Source of the DNA: Sphingobacterium pedocola
GTDB lineage: Bacteria; Bacteroidota; Bacteroidia; Sphingobacteriales; Sphingobacteriaceae
NCBI RefSeq assembly: GCF_015209965.1
Contig: NZ_MU158689.1
Coordinates: forward strand, 388,648-452,647
Reading direction: 5' to 3'
Length of the DNA: 64,000 bases
The position numbers and the translations under genes were made by a program. The stretch's first letter is position 1; each line of letters begins with the position of its first letter. This document shows positions 29,212 through 39,100 of this stretch, piece by piece. A model generated the notes under the pieces. The model was given only the letters and a program-made list of their open reading frames with translations, made no database searches and was not told the origin of the DNA.

Positions 29212-29967
29212 TTATCTTGTGGTATAACCACCGTTTGCAAAGATGGTCTGTCCGGTAATCCACCAGCCGTCGGTCACTAAAAACTCCACCAACGGAGCGA
29301 TGTCCTTGATGTCTGTAAGGCCGCCCAGATCCGAAGCCGATTTATGATAAGCCACCGCATCATCACTTTCCTGCCCGTAGAAGAAAGGTGTATCCATTGG
29401 ACCAGGAGCCACCGCGGTTACCGAAATACCACGGGAACCGAATTCCTTGGAAGCAGCCCGGGTGAAATGTTCCACGGGAGCTTTCGCACCAGCATAGGTG
29501 GAATAATATCCCGTAAATGCCGCCAGTAAAGAAGTTACAATCGTGTTGATCTTTCCGTTGTCGTTCAATTTTTTACCCGCTTCCTGAATGAAAAAATACG
29601 CCACTTTTGAATTGATGTCACTCATGCTGTCGTATTCTTCCTCGGTTGTATCCGCGAAAGGCTTTTTCAGGACCTTGCCTACCGTATTGATGGCTATGTC
29701 GATACCGCCAAACTTTTCGATTGCTGCATCAAAAAGCCGGGAGATGTTCTTCACATCCGTCAGATCAGCCTGGAACGAAGATGCTTCCCCGCCTGCGCCG
29801 GCAATAGCTGCCAATGTTTTTTCAGCATCCGCCTTTGTACTGTCGCTGTTATAGTGAATGAATACTTTCGCTCCCTTTGCAGCAAAGTCGCGGCTCAATA
29901 AACCCCCTAGGTTTTTTGCCCCGCCTGCAATCAAGACCACTTTACCATTTAAATCATTTCTTGCCAT
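29212..29967 (-). CDS. Short-chain dehydrogenase/reductase
   Basis: An NAD(P)-dependent SDR oxidoreductase of 251 residues. The N-terminal Rossmann motif reads VVLIAGGAKNLGG near 10-22, the NNAG-equivalent region is AINTVGKV near 90, and the catalytic YxxxK is YAGAK near 158. The C-terminal GQTIFANGGY is typical of classical SDRs. A good ribosome-binding site (GGAG) precedes the ATG. The gene is richer in G+C than the SusCD operon beside it. The substrate is unknown. The AraC-type regulator just upstream on the same strand is a likely controller. Confidence 0.92.
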   Translation of the reverse strand: MARNDLNGKVVLIAGGAKNLGGLLSRDFAAKGAKVFIHYNSDSTKADAEKTLAAIAGAGGEASSFQADLTDVKNISRLFDAAIEKFGGIDIAINTVGKVLKKPFADTTEEEYDSMSDINSKVAYFFIQEAGKKLNDNGKINTIVTSLLAAFTGYYSTYAGAKAPVEHFTRAASKEFGSRGISVTAVAPGPMDTPFFYGQESDDAVAYHKSASDLGGLTDIKDIAPLVEFLVTDGWWITGQTIFANGGYTTR

Positions 29968-30055
29968 GTTATCTCCTTTTTTATATTTTACAATTGTTAT
30001 TGCAAAGTTGGCAAGACCATTTCGTTATTTCGTGGTGAACTTTTCGGAACTTTCG

Positions 30056-30430
30056 TCATTTCTGCTGATTTCGAAATTCACCGGCAGTTTGACCAGTAAA
30101 TTTTTTGAAAAACTTTCCAAAATTGGAAGGGTCGTAGGTCAATTTTCTTGCAACTTCAGCAATCGATAAATCGGTATCTGCTAAAAGCACTTTTGCTTTG
30201 TCTACAATTTTCAGATCGTAAAAATGACAGGGGTGGTTTCCTGTTTCCTTTTGCACCGTATCGGTCAGGTGTTTGTGCGACAGGAACAGTTCACTTGCGA
30301 TCTGGTTGATTTCCATGAAATCAGCCACCTGTCCCGAAACGACATCTTCGATGTGCTTATCCAAGAACTGGAAATAGTTTGCGGTAATCTCTTCGCTTCT
30401 TTTCAAGATACGCTGGTTTGCTTCGTCCAT
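30056..30430 (-). CDS. Short AraC-family regulator (DNA-binding domain only)
   Basis: A 124-residue protein consisting essentially of the AraC two-HTH domain. The first HTH lies around MEINQIASELFLSHKHLTD, and the second around LSIAEVARKLTYDPSNFGKF followed by FKKFTGQTAGEFR, the standard end of the family. There is no ligand-binding domain, but single-domain AraC proteins of this length are common in Bacteroidota, so it need not be truncated. It lies 88 bases upstream of the SDR gene, which it probably regulates. Confidence 0.85.
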   Translation of the reverse strand: MDEANQRILKRSEEITANYFQFLDKHIEDVVSGQVADFMEINQIASELFLSHKHLTDTVQKETGNHPCHFYDLKIVDKAKVLLADTDLSIAEVARKLTYDPSNFGKFFKKFTGQTAGEFRNQQK

Positions 30431-30856
30431 TCTTTTTACCTTCCAAGGTATACGAATGTACGGATTTTTAAAGAACTACTCCCATGAACCACGTCTGGTA
30501 GGAGCTTCCGGGTGCGAAGGTTACAGGCCTGACGAACTGCATGGCATGTTTTCGACGTCAATGGCGTTTATTCTAGCCAAGTCCATGTTGCATAAGATCG
30601 GTGGGAGTTCTTTTCTGTCCAATACGTTGTATTGTCGTATAGTTAAAACCAGGATGTCTTGTCCTGAAACAGCATCTCAATATTAAATACCTTGTGTCAA
30701 GAATTGCCAATGGTATTAAGGTAATACAATCTAAGGTTTCGAATACTAAATGGTTACAAACCAGGACCAGCGAAGGGTACGATTTCCGCTTTGGGCAGAT
30801 TAATCGGGTTTTACAGCTCGTGATGAAATTTTCAATACTGCTGAAGATTTTTTTGG
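30431..30856. other. Degenerate spacer upstream of a decayed TlpA gene
   Basis: No intact gene. Weak coding-like stretches on the plus strand just before 30857 (for example FNTAEDFFG near 30831-30857) appear to be the shifted upstream part of the decayed TlpA gene; a one-base deletion near 30857 would join the frames. The first 250 bases show nothing recognisable. Confidence 0.4.
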
Positions 30857-31261
30857 AAGCCTTTCACAGCGCTGGATGGTCGATCTGTAGATCTTAAAGA
30901 TTTACAGGGTAAAATGGTGCTCATTGACTTTTGGGCTACCTGGTGCAAGCCCTGTCTGGAGGAACTGCCACGATTGAAATAATTGTATACGCAATACCAT
31001 GATAGCGGATTGGAGGTTATCGGAATCTGTCTTGACGACGCCTCTGCACGAGTGCGGACACAGCAGTTGCTAAAAAATCATGGTGTAAATTGGCCTCAAC
31101 GTTTCGAGGGTGTTGGATTTAGCACTGACGCGTATAGGCTTTTGTACGTCATCAACTCGCTTCCTACAGTTTGGTTGTTGGACAAGCAGGGAATAGTAGT
31201 TGATTCGAATGCTAGGGGAGAAAAGTTGGAACCGATGATAAGAAAGTACTTAGGTCTATGA
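30857..31261 (+). pseudogene. Decayed TlpA-like thioredoxin gene
   Basis: One frame from 30857 reads [19 protein letters not shown], then [20 protein letters not shown], then a TAA stop at 30980-30982, then continues in the same frame with LYTQYHDSGLEVIGICLDD to the natural end (EPMIRKYLGL). The WCKPC active site and the cis-Pro loop SLPTVWLLDKQG are therefore on opposite sides of an in-frame stop. The 5' part is missing or frame-shifted and there is no start codon or ribosome-binding site in place. It looks like a former member of the TlpA set that also occurs at 26.6, 27.8 and 50.7 kb. Confidence 0.85.
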
Positions 31262-31376
31262 TTTTTAAGCAATCTACTTATTTTCTTTCAAATCACTTTT
31301 TTGAACATATTAAAAAAACCCGCTAATCCGAAGAGGGCACTGAAAAAGTTGCCTTTAAAATGGATAACGATCTAGA

Positions 31377-31409
31377 GCGATTAAGTAAAACCATGTTTTA
31401 CTTAATCGC
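31377..31409. repeat. Perfect 15-bp hairpin
   Basis: GCGATTAAGTAAAAC (31377-31391) and its exact reverse complement (31395-31409) are separated by only 3 bases. It lies between the decayed TlpA gene and the sulfatase 3' end, where it could act as a bidirectional terminator; there is only a weak T-run. Confidence 0.8.
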
Positions 31410-31707
31410 ATTTTATTTGCAATATATCGTCAGGAGTCTGTTTTGCTTAAGTTTTACAGACTTAGACGATCAATTGATGACCTAGAGGGCACGCCGGCAA
31501 AGAACTCTGAAATTGTTAAAATGTTTATTATTCAACACGATTGATCTGATGAATTTATCGTCGATTTTGCTGAAGTATCTCTTGACTTTGTCTGGAAGTT
31601 AGTACAGAGCTTGCTAGGAGCAAAGTAATAGATCTCCTGGTGCGCCTATTTGCGGGCTAAGACGATGTTTTTTTAAAAGGCTTAGTCCGAAGTTCTCTGC
31701 GATGTCG
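31410..31707 (+). other. Non-coding or decayed stretch with a possible gene fragment
   Basis: A plus-strand frame beginning inside the hairpin (about 31390) runs about 50 codons (ending EIVKMFIIQHD), meets a TGA, and goes on for 27 codons (SDEFIVDFAEVSLDFVWKLV onward). It has no start codon and I do not recognise it. It may be a decayed gene or chance. Confidence 0.25.
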
Positions 31708-33099
31708 TTACCAGAGGTCGGATGGAACATGGGCTTCTTTCAGATATCCCGATAACTGTTCCACAATATAGGGATGTTTATCTGCTACATTATGCTGCTC
31801 GGCATCATCAGCTCTGAGATTGTACAATTCATAAGGTGCGTCTGTGTTTTGCCTGATCAATTTCCAGTCGCCCCATCGAACAGCTTGTGCTATCCCCTGA
31901 CGTGGATACTGCTCCCAATACAGATAGCGTTGCCCGGGATTTAAGCTATTTGGTTTTATAATTTCGGATACTAAACTGATCCCATCGGTCTGTAATGTAG
32001 TCTTCGACTTGCTGATATCGACAATGGTAGAAAACAGATCGGGAAAGTAGGCCGGGAAATTTGAAGTAGATCCGGCATTGGTCTCGTCAGGCATTTTAAT
32101 AATCAATGGAACCCGCAATCCGCCTTCATACAGCTGTGCTTTTGCGCCTCTCAGATGGCCGTTTTGTTTTAGCTGACTGAGCTTAGCCTCTCTCGAACCA
32201 CCATTGTCCGAAGCGAATATAAACACCGTATTGTCACTGATCCCTGCGTCGTCTACCGCCTTCAGTACTCGGCCTATACCCTCGTCCATGTGCGTGATCA
32301 AGGCCGCATAGGCTTTATCATTTGCCGGTAAATCGATATCGGTATAAGGGTCAAGGCTCTTGACATCCAGTGGGGTATGGGGGGCGTTGTAGGTGAGCAA
32401 AAGAAAAAATGGTTTCTCCTTTTTTCGTAGAATAAATTCAACAGCTTCATCTGTCGCGATATCTGTCGCGTGGCTTCCCCGCTTATTATCAAGGTTCTCG
32501 GTTATTATATGCTCTTCCGTATTGTGGTAACGAATGGTGGGATAATGGTTGTGGCTGCGATCTTCGCGGACTAACCAACCGTGAAATTCCTGAAAACCTC
32601 TGTTGAGCGGATGGGCGGCAGTATCAAAACCATCGACATGCCATTTGTTTATCAAAGTCGTCATATAGCCATTGTTGCTCAATACATTTGCAATTGTGGA
32701 GTCCTGTGGCAACAAGTTGGGTCTTCTTACCGTTTGATCTCCTTTCAATCCTTCGACACCTCCCTGCCGAGTCATGTTGCCGCGGATACGTGCGTGTCCG
32801 GTATGGAGGCCTGTAAACAAGGTGCCGCGCGAGGGTGAACAGACACTGGCTCCGGCATAGGCGTTGGTAAATGATACACCTTGGCGAGCAAGATCGTCGA
32901 TATGAGGTGTTTTGATAATTTTGTTGCCATAGGATCCGAGATCAGCATAACCTAAATCGTCTGCTATGATCACCACGATATTTGGTTTCCGACCGTCCTC
33001 TTGAGCAAATGTTTGCCCGGTAACGCAAGCACCCAAGAGCAGACCAACCATTTTTGACCATGTAATGGTCATTTGTTTTCGTATTCTTATCCGTTTCAT
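31708..33099 (-). CDS. Type I sulfatase (formylglycine-dependent)
   Basis: Hydrolyses a sulfate ester, probably on a glycan. A signal peptide covers about 1-32 (ending TFAQ). The mature protein starts KPNIVVIIADDLGYADLG, where Asp47 and Asp48 are metal ligands. The formylglycine motif is C87-S-P-S-R91, so maturation by an anaerobic or aerobic sulfatase-maturing enzyme is expected. Other family motifs are KWHVDGF near 150 and FIFASDNGGSREAK near 305. The length of 463 residues fits. It is the last gene of the SusC-SusD-GH28-sulfatase locus, 102 bases after the GH28 gene, so the target glycan probably carries sulfate next to uronic acid. Confidence 0.92.
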   Translation of the reverse strand: MKRIRIRKQMTITWSKMVGLLLGACVTGQTFAQEDGRKPNIVVIIADDLGYADLGSYGNKIIKTPHIDDLARQGVSFTNAYAGASVCSPSRGTLFTGLHTGHARIRGNMTRQGGVEGLKGDQTVRRPNLLPQDSTIANVLSNNGYMTTLINKWHVDGFDTAAHPLNRGFQEFHGWLVREDRSHNHYPTIRYHNTEEHIITENLDNKRGSHATDIATDEAVEFILRKKEKPFFLLLTYNAPHTPLDVKSLDPYTDIDLPANDKAYAALITHMDEGIGRVLKAVDDAGISDNTVFIFASDNGGSREAKLSQLKQNGHLRGAKAQLYEGGLRVPLIIKMPDETNAGSTSNFPAYFPDLFSTIVDISKSKTTLQTDGISLVSEIIKPNSLNPGQRYLYWEQYPRQGIAQAVRWGDWKLIRQNTDAPYELYNLRADDAEQHNVADKHPYIVEQLSGYLKEAHVPSDLW

Positions 33100-33201
33100 T
33101 TTTAAGATTTATCTGCCTCTAACATTTCAAGGCTGTTTCTGTGTTGATTTTTTTATTTGTTTCGGTGCAAAGACTGACTAATAAACTTGATTCACGCTGC
33201 T

Positions 33202-34644
33202 TTAAAATGTAACACCTTCGGAATTGGTCACCTTTGGGTTCGTTCCATCTTGTGCTTTAATGGAAACATTATCAATAGACCAGTTTTTTGCATAATTGAC
33301 ACTCCCCGCCTGATCGGCATATATGACTACGTCACGCAACTGGAAATGATCCAAAGGACTACTTTCCAGCCCTTTCGCCTTTATCGCTACCCGTACATTC
33401 TTGGCCTGCAATCCGCTGATTTCAATGTTTCTAAAAGTTGGGATGCCCCGTTCTGCAGGTAGGATGGGTTCCAGCATCTTGATCCAGTGGTCTGGCAATT
33501 TACTGCGCTCGTATCCTTCTGGAAGTACAGAATAACTGTAAGAACGATGCCAGTCGGAATTGATATCTATAGCAACCCCCACACTATCGAGCAATATATT
33601 TTGCAGTTTAATGTTCTCGATGATCCCCCCTCGGTTGGTTGCGGATTTAAATCGAATACCTACCTTGGTCCCCTTTGCACGAAGGTTCCGGGCAATGATA
33701 TGGCGCATTCCCCCAGACGTTTCGCTTCCAAAGGTAATGAGCCCACCGCCGCGACGTGAAAGGCAATTTTGTATCAGTACATACTCAGTAGGCCTATTGA
33801 TCCGAAGCCCATCCCAATCGCGTCCGGATTTAATACAAAAATTATCATCGTTACAGTCTATGTCCGCATTTTGTACTAATATCCAGGAAGAAGAATCGAT
33901 ATCAATACCATCTGTGCTCGGTCCATGGCCACCTATATTGTTCTGCACGATAATACCGTCAACCGTTACATAGGAGGAGTACAAAATATGCACCGTCCAA
34001 AAGCCCGCTCTTCTAAACGTGACATCTTCTATCAATATATCCCATGAAGAGTCTACCAATAAGGTGCGAGGCCTTTTGGCATCATAGTCTACAATCCAAC
34101 GGAGCTGTTTGCCCTCATAATCTTCGCGTAATGCCCTGTAAGCATCCCAGAAAGGTTTGCCCTGACCATCTATTACACCGGCTCCCGTCACTGCAGCATT
34201 TCGTTGCGCTATAATATTGATCAATGCCGAGGGCCATTTCATTTCTACGCCGGCTACACGGGTTTGTATCTCTGGATAATCTGAGAGATGCTGGCTACCG
34301 ATAAGTTCTACTCCCTCACCGATATGTAACTCCACATTAGACTTTAAGTAAATGGATCCCGTAAGGTATCTTCCCTTAGCAAACACCACTTTTCCTCCCC
34401 CCTGTATGGCGCATGAATCTATGGCCCGTTGAATGGCCAACGTGTTGAGGGTCTTTCCGTCTTGAATAGCACCATAATCGTTTGCAAGGAAGGTGACATC
34501 TGGGATAGACAGCTTACGCACCCCTACATGTGATAGCCAGGTGGCATCCTGAACGGCATGACCGCTCGAAATGAAAATCAGACAGAAGCATAACCCCAAC
34601 AATACGGGCTTGTATAAAAAAGATATTCTAATTTTTGATTTCAT
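33202..34644 (-). CDS. Glycoside hydrolase family 28 (polygalacturonase-like)
   Basis: An exported right-handed beta-helix enzyme that hydrolyses galacturonide-type linkages (GH28 includes polygalacturonases and rhamnogalacturonases). A signal peptide ends near GHA at 30. The mature start NDYGAIQDGKTLNTLAIQRA is the usual GH28 entrance. Catalytic motifs are STDGID at 243-248, NDD at 265-267 (the acidic pair), GSETSGG at 306-312 (the SHG position is replaced), and RFK at 331-333 (RIK-type substrate binding). At 480 residues it is normal length. It starts 9 bases after the SusD stop, so it belongs to the same transcript. Confidence 0.9.
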   Translation of the reverse strand: MKSKIRISFLYKPVLLGLCFCLIFISSGHAVQDATWLSHVGVRKLSIPDVTFLANDYGAIQDGKTLNTLAIQRAIDSCAIQGGGKVVFAKGRYLTGSIYLKSNVELHIGEGVELIGSQHLSDYPEIQTRVAGVEMKWPSALINIIAQRNAAVTGAGVIDGQGKPFWDAYRALREDYEGKQLRWIVDYDAKRPRTLLVDSSWDILIEDVTFRRAGFWTVHILYSSYVTVDGIIVQNNIGGHGPSTDGIDIDSSSWILVQNADIDCNDDNFCIKSGRDWDGLRINRPTEYVLIQNCLSRRGGGLITFGSETSGGMRHIIARNLRAKGTKVGIRFKSATNRGGIIENIKLQNILLDSVGVAIDINSDWHRSYSYSVLPEGYERSKLPDHWIKMLEPILPAERGIPTFRNIEISGLQAKNVRVAIKAKGLESSPLDHFQLRDVVIYADQAGSVNYAKNWSIDNVSIKAQDGTNPKVTNSEGVTF

Positions 34645-34653
34645 CTATTCCGA

Positions 34654-36141
34654 CTAATAACCAAGATTCTGCTGGTACAACCCGGGTTTAGCCCCGAGTT
34701 CGTCAGCCGGCACCGGATATATCAAATGGTTTGCCGTTATTTCGTTGATCGTCTTGATGTCATCCTTGGCCAACCATGCATTCATAATCGTGACAGCTCT
34801 TCCACTACGGACCAAGTCGTTCCACCGTACTCCTTCACCCAGAAACTCCTTTCTTTTCTCCTCTAAAACGGTGTCAAAAGTCGCGCCTGAAACAGGTTGT
34901 AGACCTGCTCTGCGTCGCACTTTGTTTACGATCTCATCTACTTCAGCTTGGTTTCCCAAGTTTCCCAGTAACAGCGCCTCCGCTTTTAAGAACAAAATTT
35001 CAGTATATCGCAAAACTATAAAATTAATTGGCCAATCCGTTCGGTTTCTTCCCCGATTAGCGTAATCTATATATTTTTTAATGAAAGGGTTTGAGTAGCT
35101 TAATTGTATGTTGAATCCTTTTCTCGTGTCCAGACCATCTGTGGCGTCATAGGAAGCAAGCAAATCCCGGCTGACATTAAAGTTGCTAGAACCCTGTCCA
35201 TTGCCGTATGTATTGGAGCCATAGGTAGCTGTCCAGAATGCTACAGGTGTCAGAAGACTCGGAAAAGCCGCACCATTAATTCCGGAAGCGAATTGGATAT
35301 CGAAAATAACCTCTTCATTATTTTCGTTGTTGTATGAAAAAATTGATCCGTAATCGTCAATGAAAGAAAAAGGACCGTCCAATACCTCGTTTAAGAGCGC
35401 CAACGCCTTATCGTACTCATTGGATGCCAGACCAGGGCCTTCAATACCGTATGTAGGACCAGATCGTGTCAGATAGACTGCTGCCAACATACCTTTTGCG
35501 GCATATTGTGTGGCTCGCCCAATGTCACCTGCCGCATAAGCTTCTGGCAGATTAGCTGCTGCGAATTCTAGATCTGGAATAATCAAACCTTCATAGATCT
35601 CTGCAACTGGACTCCGAGGAATGGTACTCACTTCCGGTACCGTAAGCACCTTGTCAACATAAGGGACCTTTCCGAAGGTCCGAACAAGCTGAAAATATAA
35701 AAAAGCCCTTAAAAAGCGTACTTCAGCTTCATAACGAACCCTGAGGGCTTCGTTATGAATGAGGTTTCCTTTCGTGAGTAGTGCCTCCAACACAGCATTT
35801 GCATTGAAGATTCCATTGAAATCATTGCGCCAAGCTGTATTGACGTATCCGGTAGTGGAAATGGAAACATCAAAGTCGTTGATGCCCTGCCAATCGCGGT
35901 TGCCGTCATGCAATGCATTGATATTATCGCTTCGCATCTCGCCCATCCAATATACCAGCGCAGGATAGTTCTTAAGAGCACTGTATACGCCATTTACAGC
36001 CTGCGTAAAGTCATTGGCATTATTGAAGGAACTTTCCGTGGTCGTGGTTGATATAGGTAATTGATTCAATTGATCGTCGCACGAAATGATCCCCGTCCCG
36101 ACAGTCGCGCAGAAAATAATATAGAATATCTGTTTTTTCAT
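34654..36141 (-). CDS. SusD/RagB family outer-membrane lipoprotein of the GH28/sulfatase locus
   Basis: A surface glycan-binding lipoprotein of 495 residues. The signal MKKQIFYIIFCATVGTGIISC gives lipidation at Cys21, followed by DDQLNQLPISTTTT. Residues around 95-160 (RVRYEAEVRFLRAFLYFQLVR) and the C-terminal RRAGLQPVSGATFDTVLEEK with GEGVRWNDLVRSGR are SusD signatures. It begins 17 bases after the SusC stop. It should bind the same substrate that SusC imports. Confidence 0.94.
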   Translation of the reverse strand: MKKQIFYIIFCATVGTGIISCDDQLNQLPISTTTTESSFNNANDFTQAVNGVYSALKNYPALVYWMGEMRSDNINALHDGNRDWQGINDFDVSISTTGYVNTAWRNDFNGIFNANAVLEALLTKGNLIHNEALRVRYEAEVRFLRAFLYFQLVRTFGKVPYVDKVLTVPEVSTIPRSPVAEIYEGLIIPDLEFAAANLPEAYAAGDIGRATQYAAKGMLAAVYLTRSGPTYGIEGPGLASNEYDKALALLNEVLDGPFSFIDDYGSIFSYNNENNEEVIFDIQFASGINGAAFPSLLTPVAFWTATYGSNTYGNGQGSSNFNVSRDLLASYDATDGLDTRKGFNIQLSYSNPFIKKYIDYANRGRNRTDWPINFIVLRYTEILFLKAEALLLGNLGNQAEVDEIVNKVRRRAGLQPVSGATFDTVLEEKRKEFLGEGVRWNDLVRSGRAVTIMNAWLAKDDIKTINEITANHLIYPVPADELGAKPGLYQQNLGY

Positions 36142-36158
36142 TTTTGCAAAATTTTAAG

Positions 36159-39100
36159 TTAAAAGGATAGGTTGATACCAAATGAGGCCGTTTTATTTAA
36201 TGGCATAGCGCCATAGTCTCCCGGGATCGGATAGCTACCGTCTCCGCTCACATTGGTGTTTTGAGATTCGGGGTTGGCACCACCTCGGTATTTGTCCCAT
36301 CCAAACCAGTTCTGTAGCGATACATAGATGCGCGCATTGTTGAATAGACTCTTGTTCCATCTGTTCCCCAGGTTAAAACCTATTGTAATATCCTGAATAC
36401 GGATAAAATTTGTTGAATACACCCAATCTGATGTGGCATTGGGAACGGTATATCGGGCTCCAAGCTTGCCTCTTGGAGCCTCATAATTCTGGTTTTCTGC
36501 TGTCCATCTATCTCGCCATATACCCAGTATGTTGGAGGTGGTACTGCCTGAAAAATCTGCAGCTCTTCCAAAATAAGATAAGATATGTCCGCCCTGCTGC
36601 CCATAAACATGAACACTTAAATCCCAGTTTTTGTACTTAAAATTATTGGTGATGCCCCAGGTATAATCCGGATTGGGATGACCATAGACCACTCTGTCAT
36701 CTGCGTTGATGATACCATTGCCATCGGTGTCTTGATATTTAGTGTCGCCTACTTCCTGACGGGCAATCTTCGCTACCGATGCGTTGTCGATATCCTGCTG
36801 CGTTAAGATTCCTTGCGTCTTGGTGACATAATAGCTAAACATAGGAAGGCCTGGCTCTAGGATATAAGGGGCATTGCTTCCGCTATATGCAGAGGGAATA
36901 TAGATCGGACTTCCATCTTGGTTTAAAGACCGTACTTCATTTTTATTGAAAGCGATGTTGGCCTTCGTAGACCATTCGAAATCAGATCGTCTGATGTTGA
37001 CGGATTGAACAGCTATTTCTAAGCCGCTGTTTCTTACACTGCCTATATTCTGTAGGCTGGAGCTAAAGCCGCTTGCGCCTAACACCGGAAGATTAAGTAA
37101 AAGATCTTTTGTCGTTTTTGTATAAGCGTCTATCACAAGACTAAGACGGTTTTTAAACAGGTAAGCATCAATACCTAGATTATAGGTATCCGACGTTTCC
37201 CACTTGAGATTCGGGTTTGCAATACCAGCGGCGACTAGTCCGGGAGCAGAGACCGGAGCATTTCCGCCGAAATTGTAAGAGGTGGATGCCAAGGTAGATA
37301 CAAAATTATAGTTTCCGATATTGTCGTTGCCAGATTTACCCCAACTAAGACGTAGCTTTAGTTCATCAATAGCGTTGAATTCCTTAAGGAAATTCTCGTT
37401 AGAAATCCGCCAGCCTACCGAGACGGATGGAAATGTACCCCATCTGTAATTTGAGCCGAATTTTGATGAGGCATCTCGTCTAATGGTACCCGACACCAAG
37501 TATTTATCAGCATAATCGTATTGTAACCGGGAATAGTATGAAAACAGGGTATTCGTGTTCTCGCTTGTCGAGCCGTTGACGGTGATGCCGGCACTATTGG
37601 CTATTGCATTATTAAGGGTATTGACAACATCGTTTGCAAAACCACCTGCAGAACTCAGTCCAAAATTATCGACATGCCGCCAGTTGTACGAAAGTCCGGC
37701 AACAGCGGACACGACATGTACATCACGAAATGTGCCGCTATAATTGATGGTATTTTCGTTCACGAAATTTTGCTTACGGAAGCCATTGTATGATCCCGAA
37801 GCGTTCAGGCCTGGAGCTACATCCCGAGAAGCCCAACCTATAGACGGCGAATAAAACTTATACTGTTCATTGAAATCGTCGTAATTGATCGAAGAACGAA
37901 GATAAGCGCCAGGAAATAATGCATACTCTGCATATGTCGTACCTAGCAGGCGCGTATTTTTTGCTAATGCAATTGTATTGGTTAGCTCAGCGTATGGGCT
38001 CACCAAACGATCACTAGACCATTTGTATGTTGGAAATTCGCCTACTCCTGTATTTAATCCGGCATCTGCTTCTACGACTGGAGATATCCCCGCAATTTTC
38101 ATAATAGGAGTATCCTTTCCTTCAAGAGTCGGCGTATTCCGCTCGGAATATGACGGAGAAAGGTTTACGCCGAATTTCAATCTTCCGCGAGACTTCGTTT
38201 CCACATTGGCCCGGAGTCCGTAATTTGTATAGTCTGTATTAACAAGTGTACTCTGCTGATTGAGATAATTTCCTGAGATATAATATTTGGTGTGTTCACT
38301 TGCTCCATTTGCGGATAGGCTATAGTTTTGGAAAAGTGCATCTCGATAAATAGCGTCTTGCCAGTCGATATATTGCAGACCGGGGTGCCCCGGTTGGGAC
38401 CAGCGCTCATCGGGCATTAAAGCAGCATCATACGCGCCTGCACCTAAGCCTAAAATTGCTCGGCGCTGGTCGTTGTTTTGGTCTGCAGACCTTCCTGTGC
38501 CAGATCGTACCCAATTGATGTCCGCCATTTCGCCCGCAACGGCTATCCATTCCTCAGCATCGAGTAGGTCTAGCTTTCGGGAGATCTGACTGACACCTGT
38601 ATTCACATTCAAATTAAGACTGGGGATACCCGCTTTTCCTCTTTTAGTCGTCACGATAACTACACCATTGGCGGCACGCGAACCGTATATCGCGCCTGCA
38701 GCAGCATCTTTGAGCACTTGGATACTTTCGATGTCGGAAGGGTTTAAATTATTCAACGGATGGGTGCTGTAACTTCCGTTTCCACTTTGTCCAACGACAT
38801 CCAATGGAAATCCATCTATAACGTACAGCGGATCATTTCCGGCGTTGATCGACCCTGAGCCTCTGATCAAAATACTTAATCCTTGCCCGGGAATAGCGGT
38901 TTGTTGCCTTACCTGCACGCCGGGCAATTGCCCAATGAGGGCCTGTTCGACGCGGTGGAGTGGTTTTTCTTCTATATGTTGGGTATTGAGTGAAGATACC
39001 GCTCCTATAATGTCTTTACGACGCTGGGAGCCATAACCTACTACGACAACCTCCTCTAGGCCGCTGTCGCTTGCTGATAGGCTCACATCGATCAACGGTT

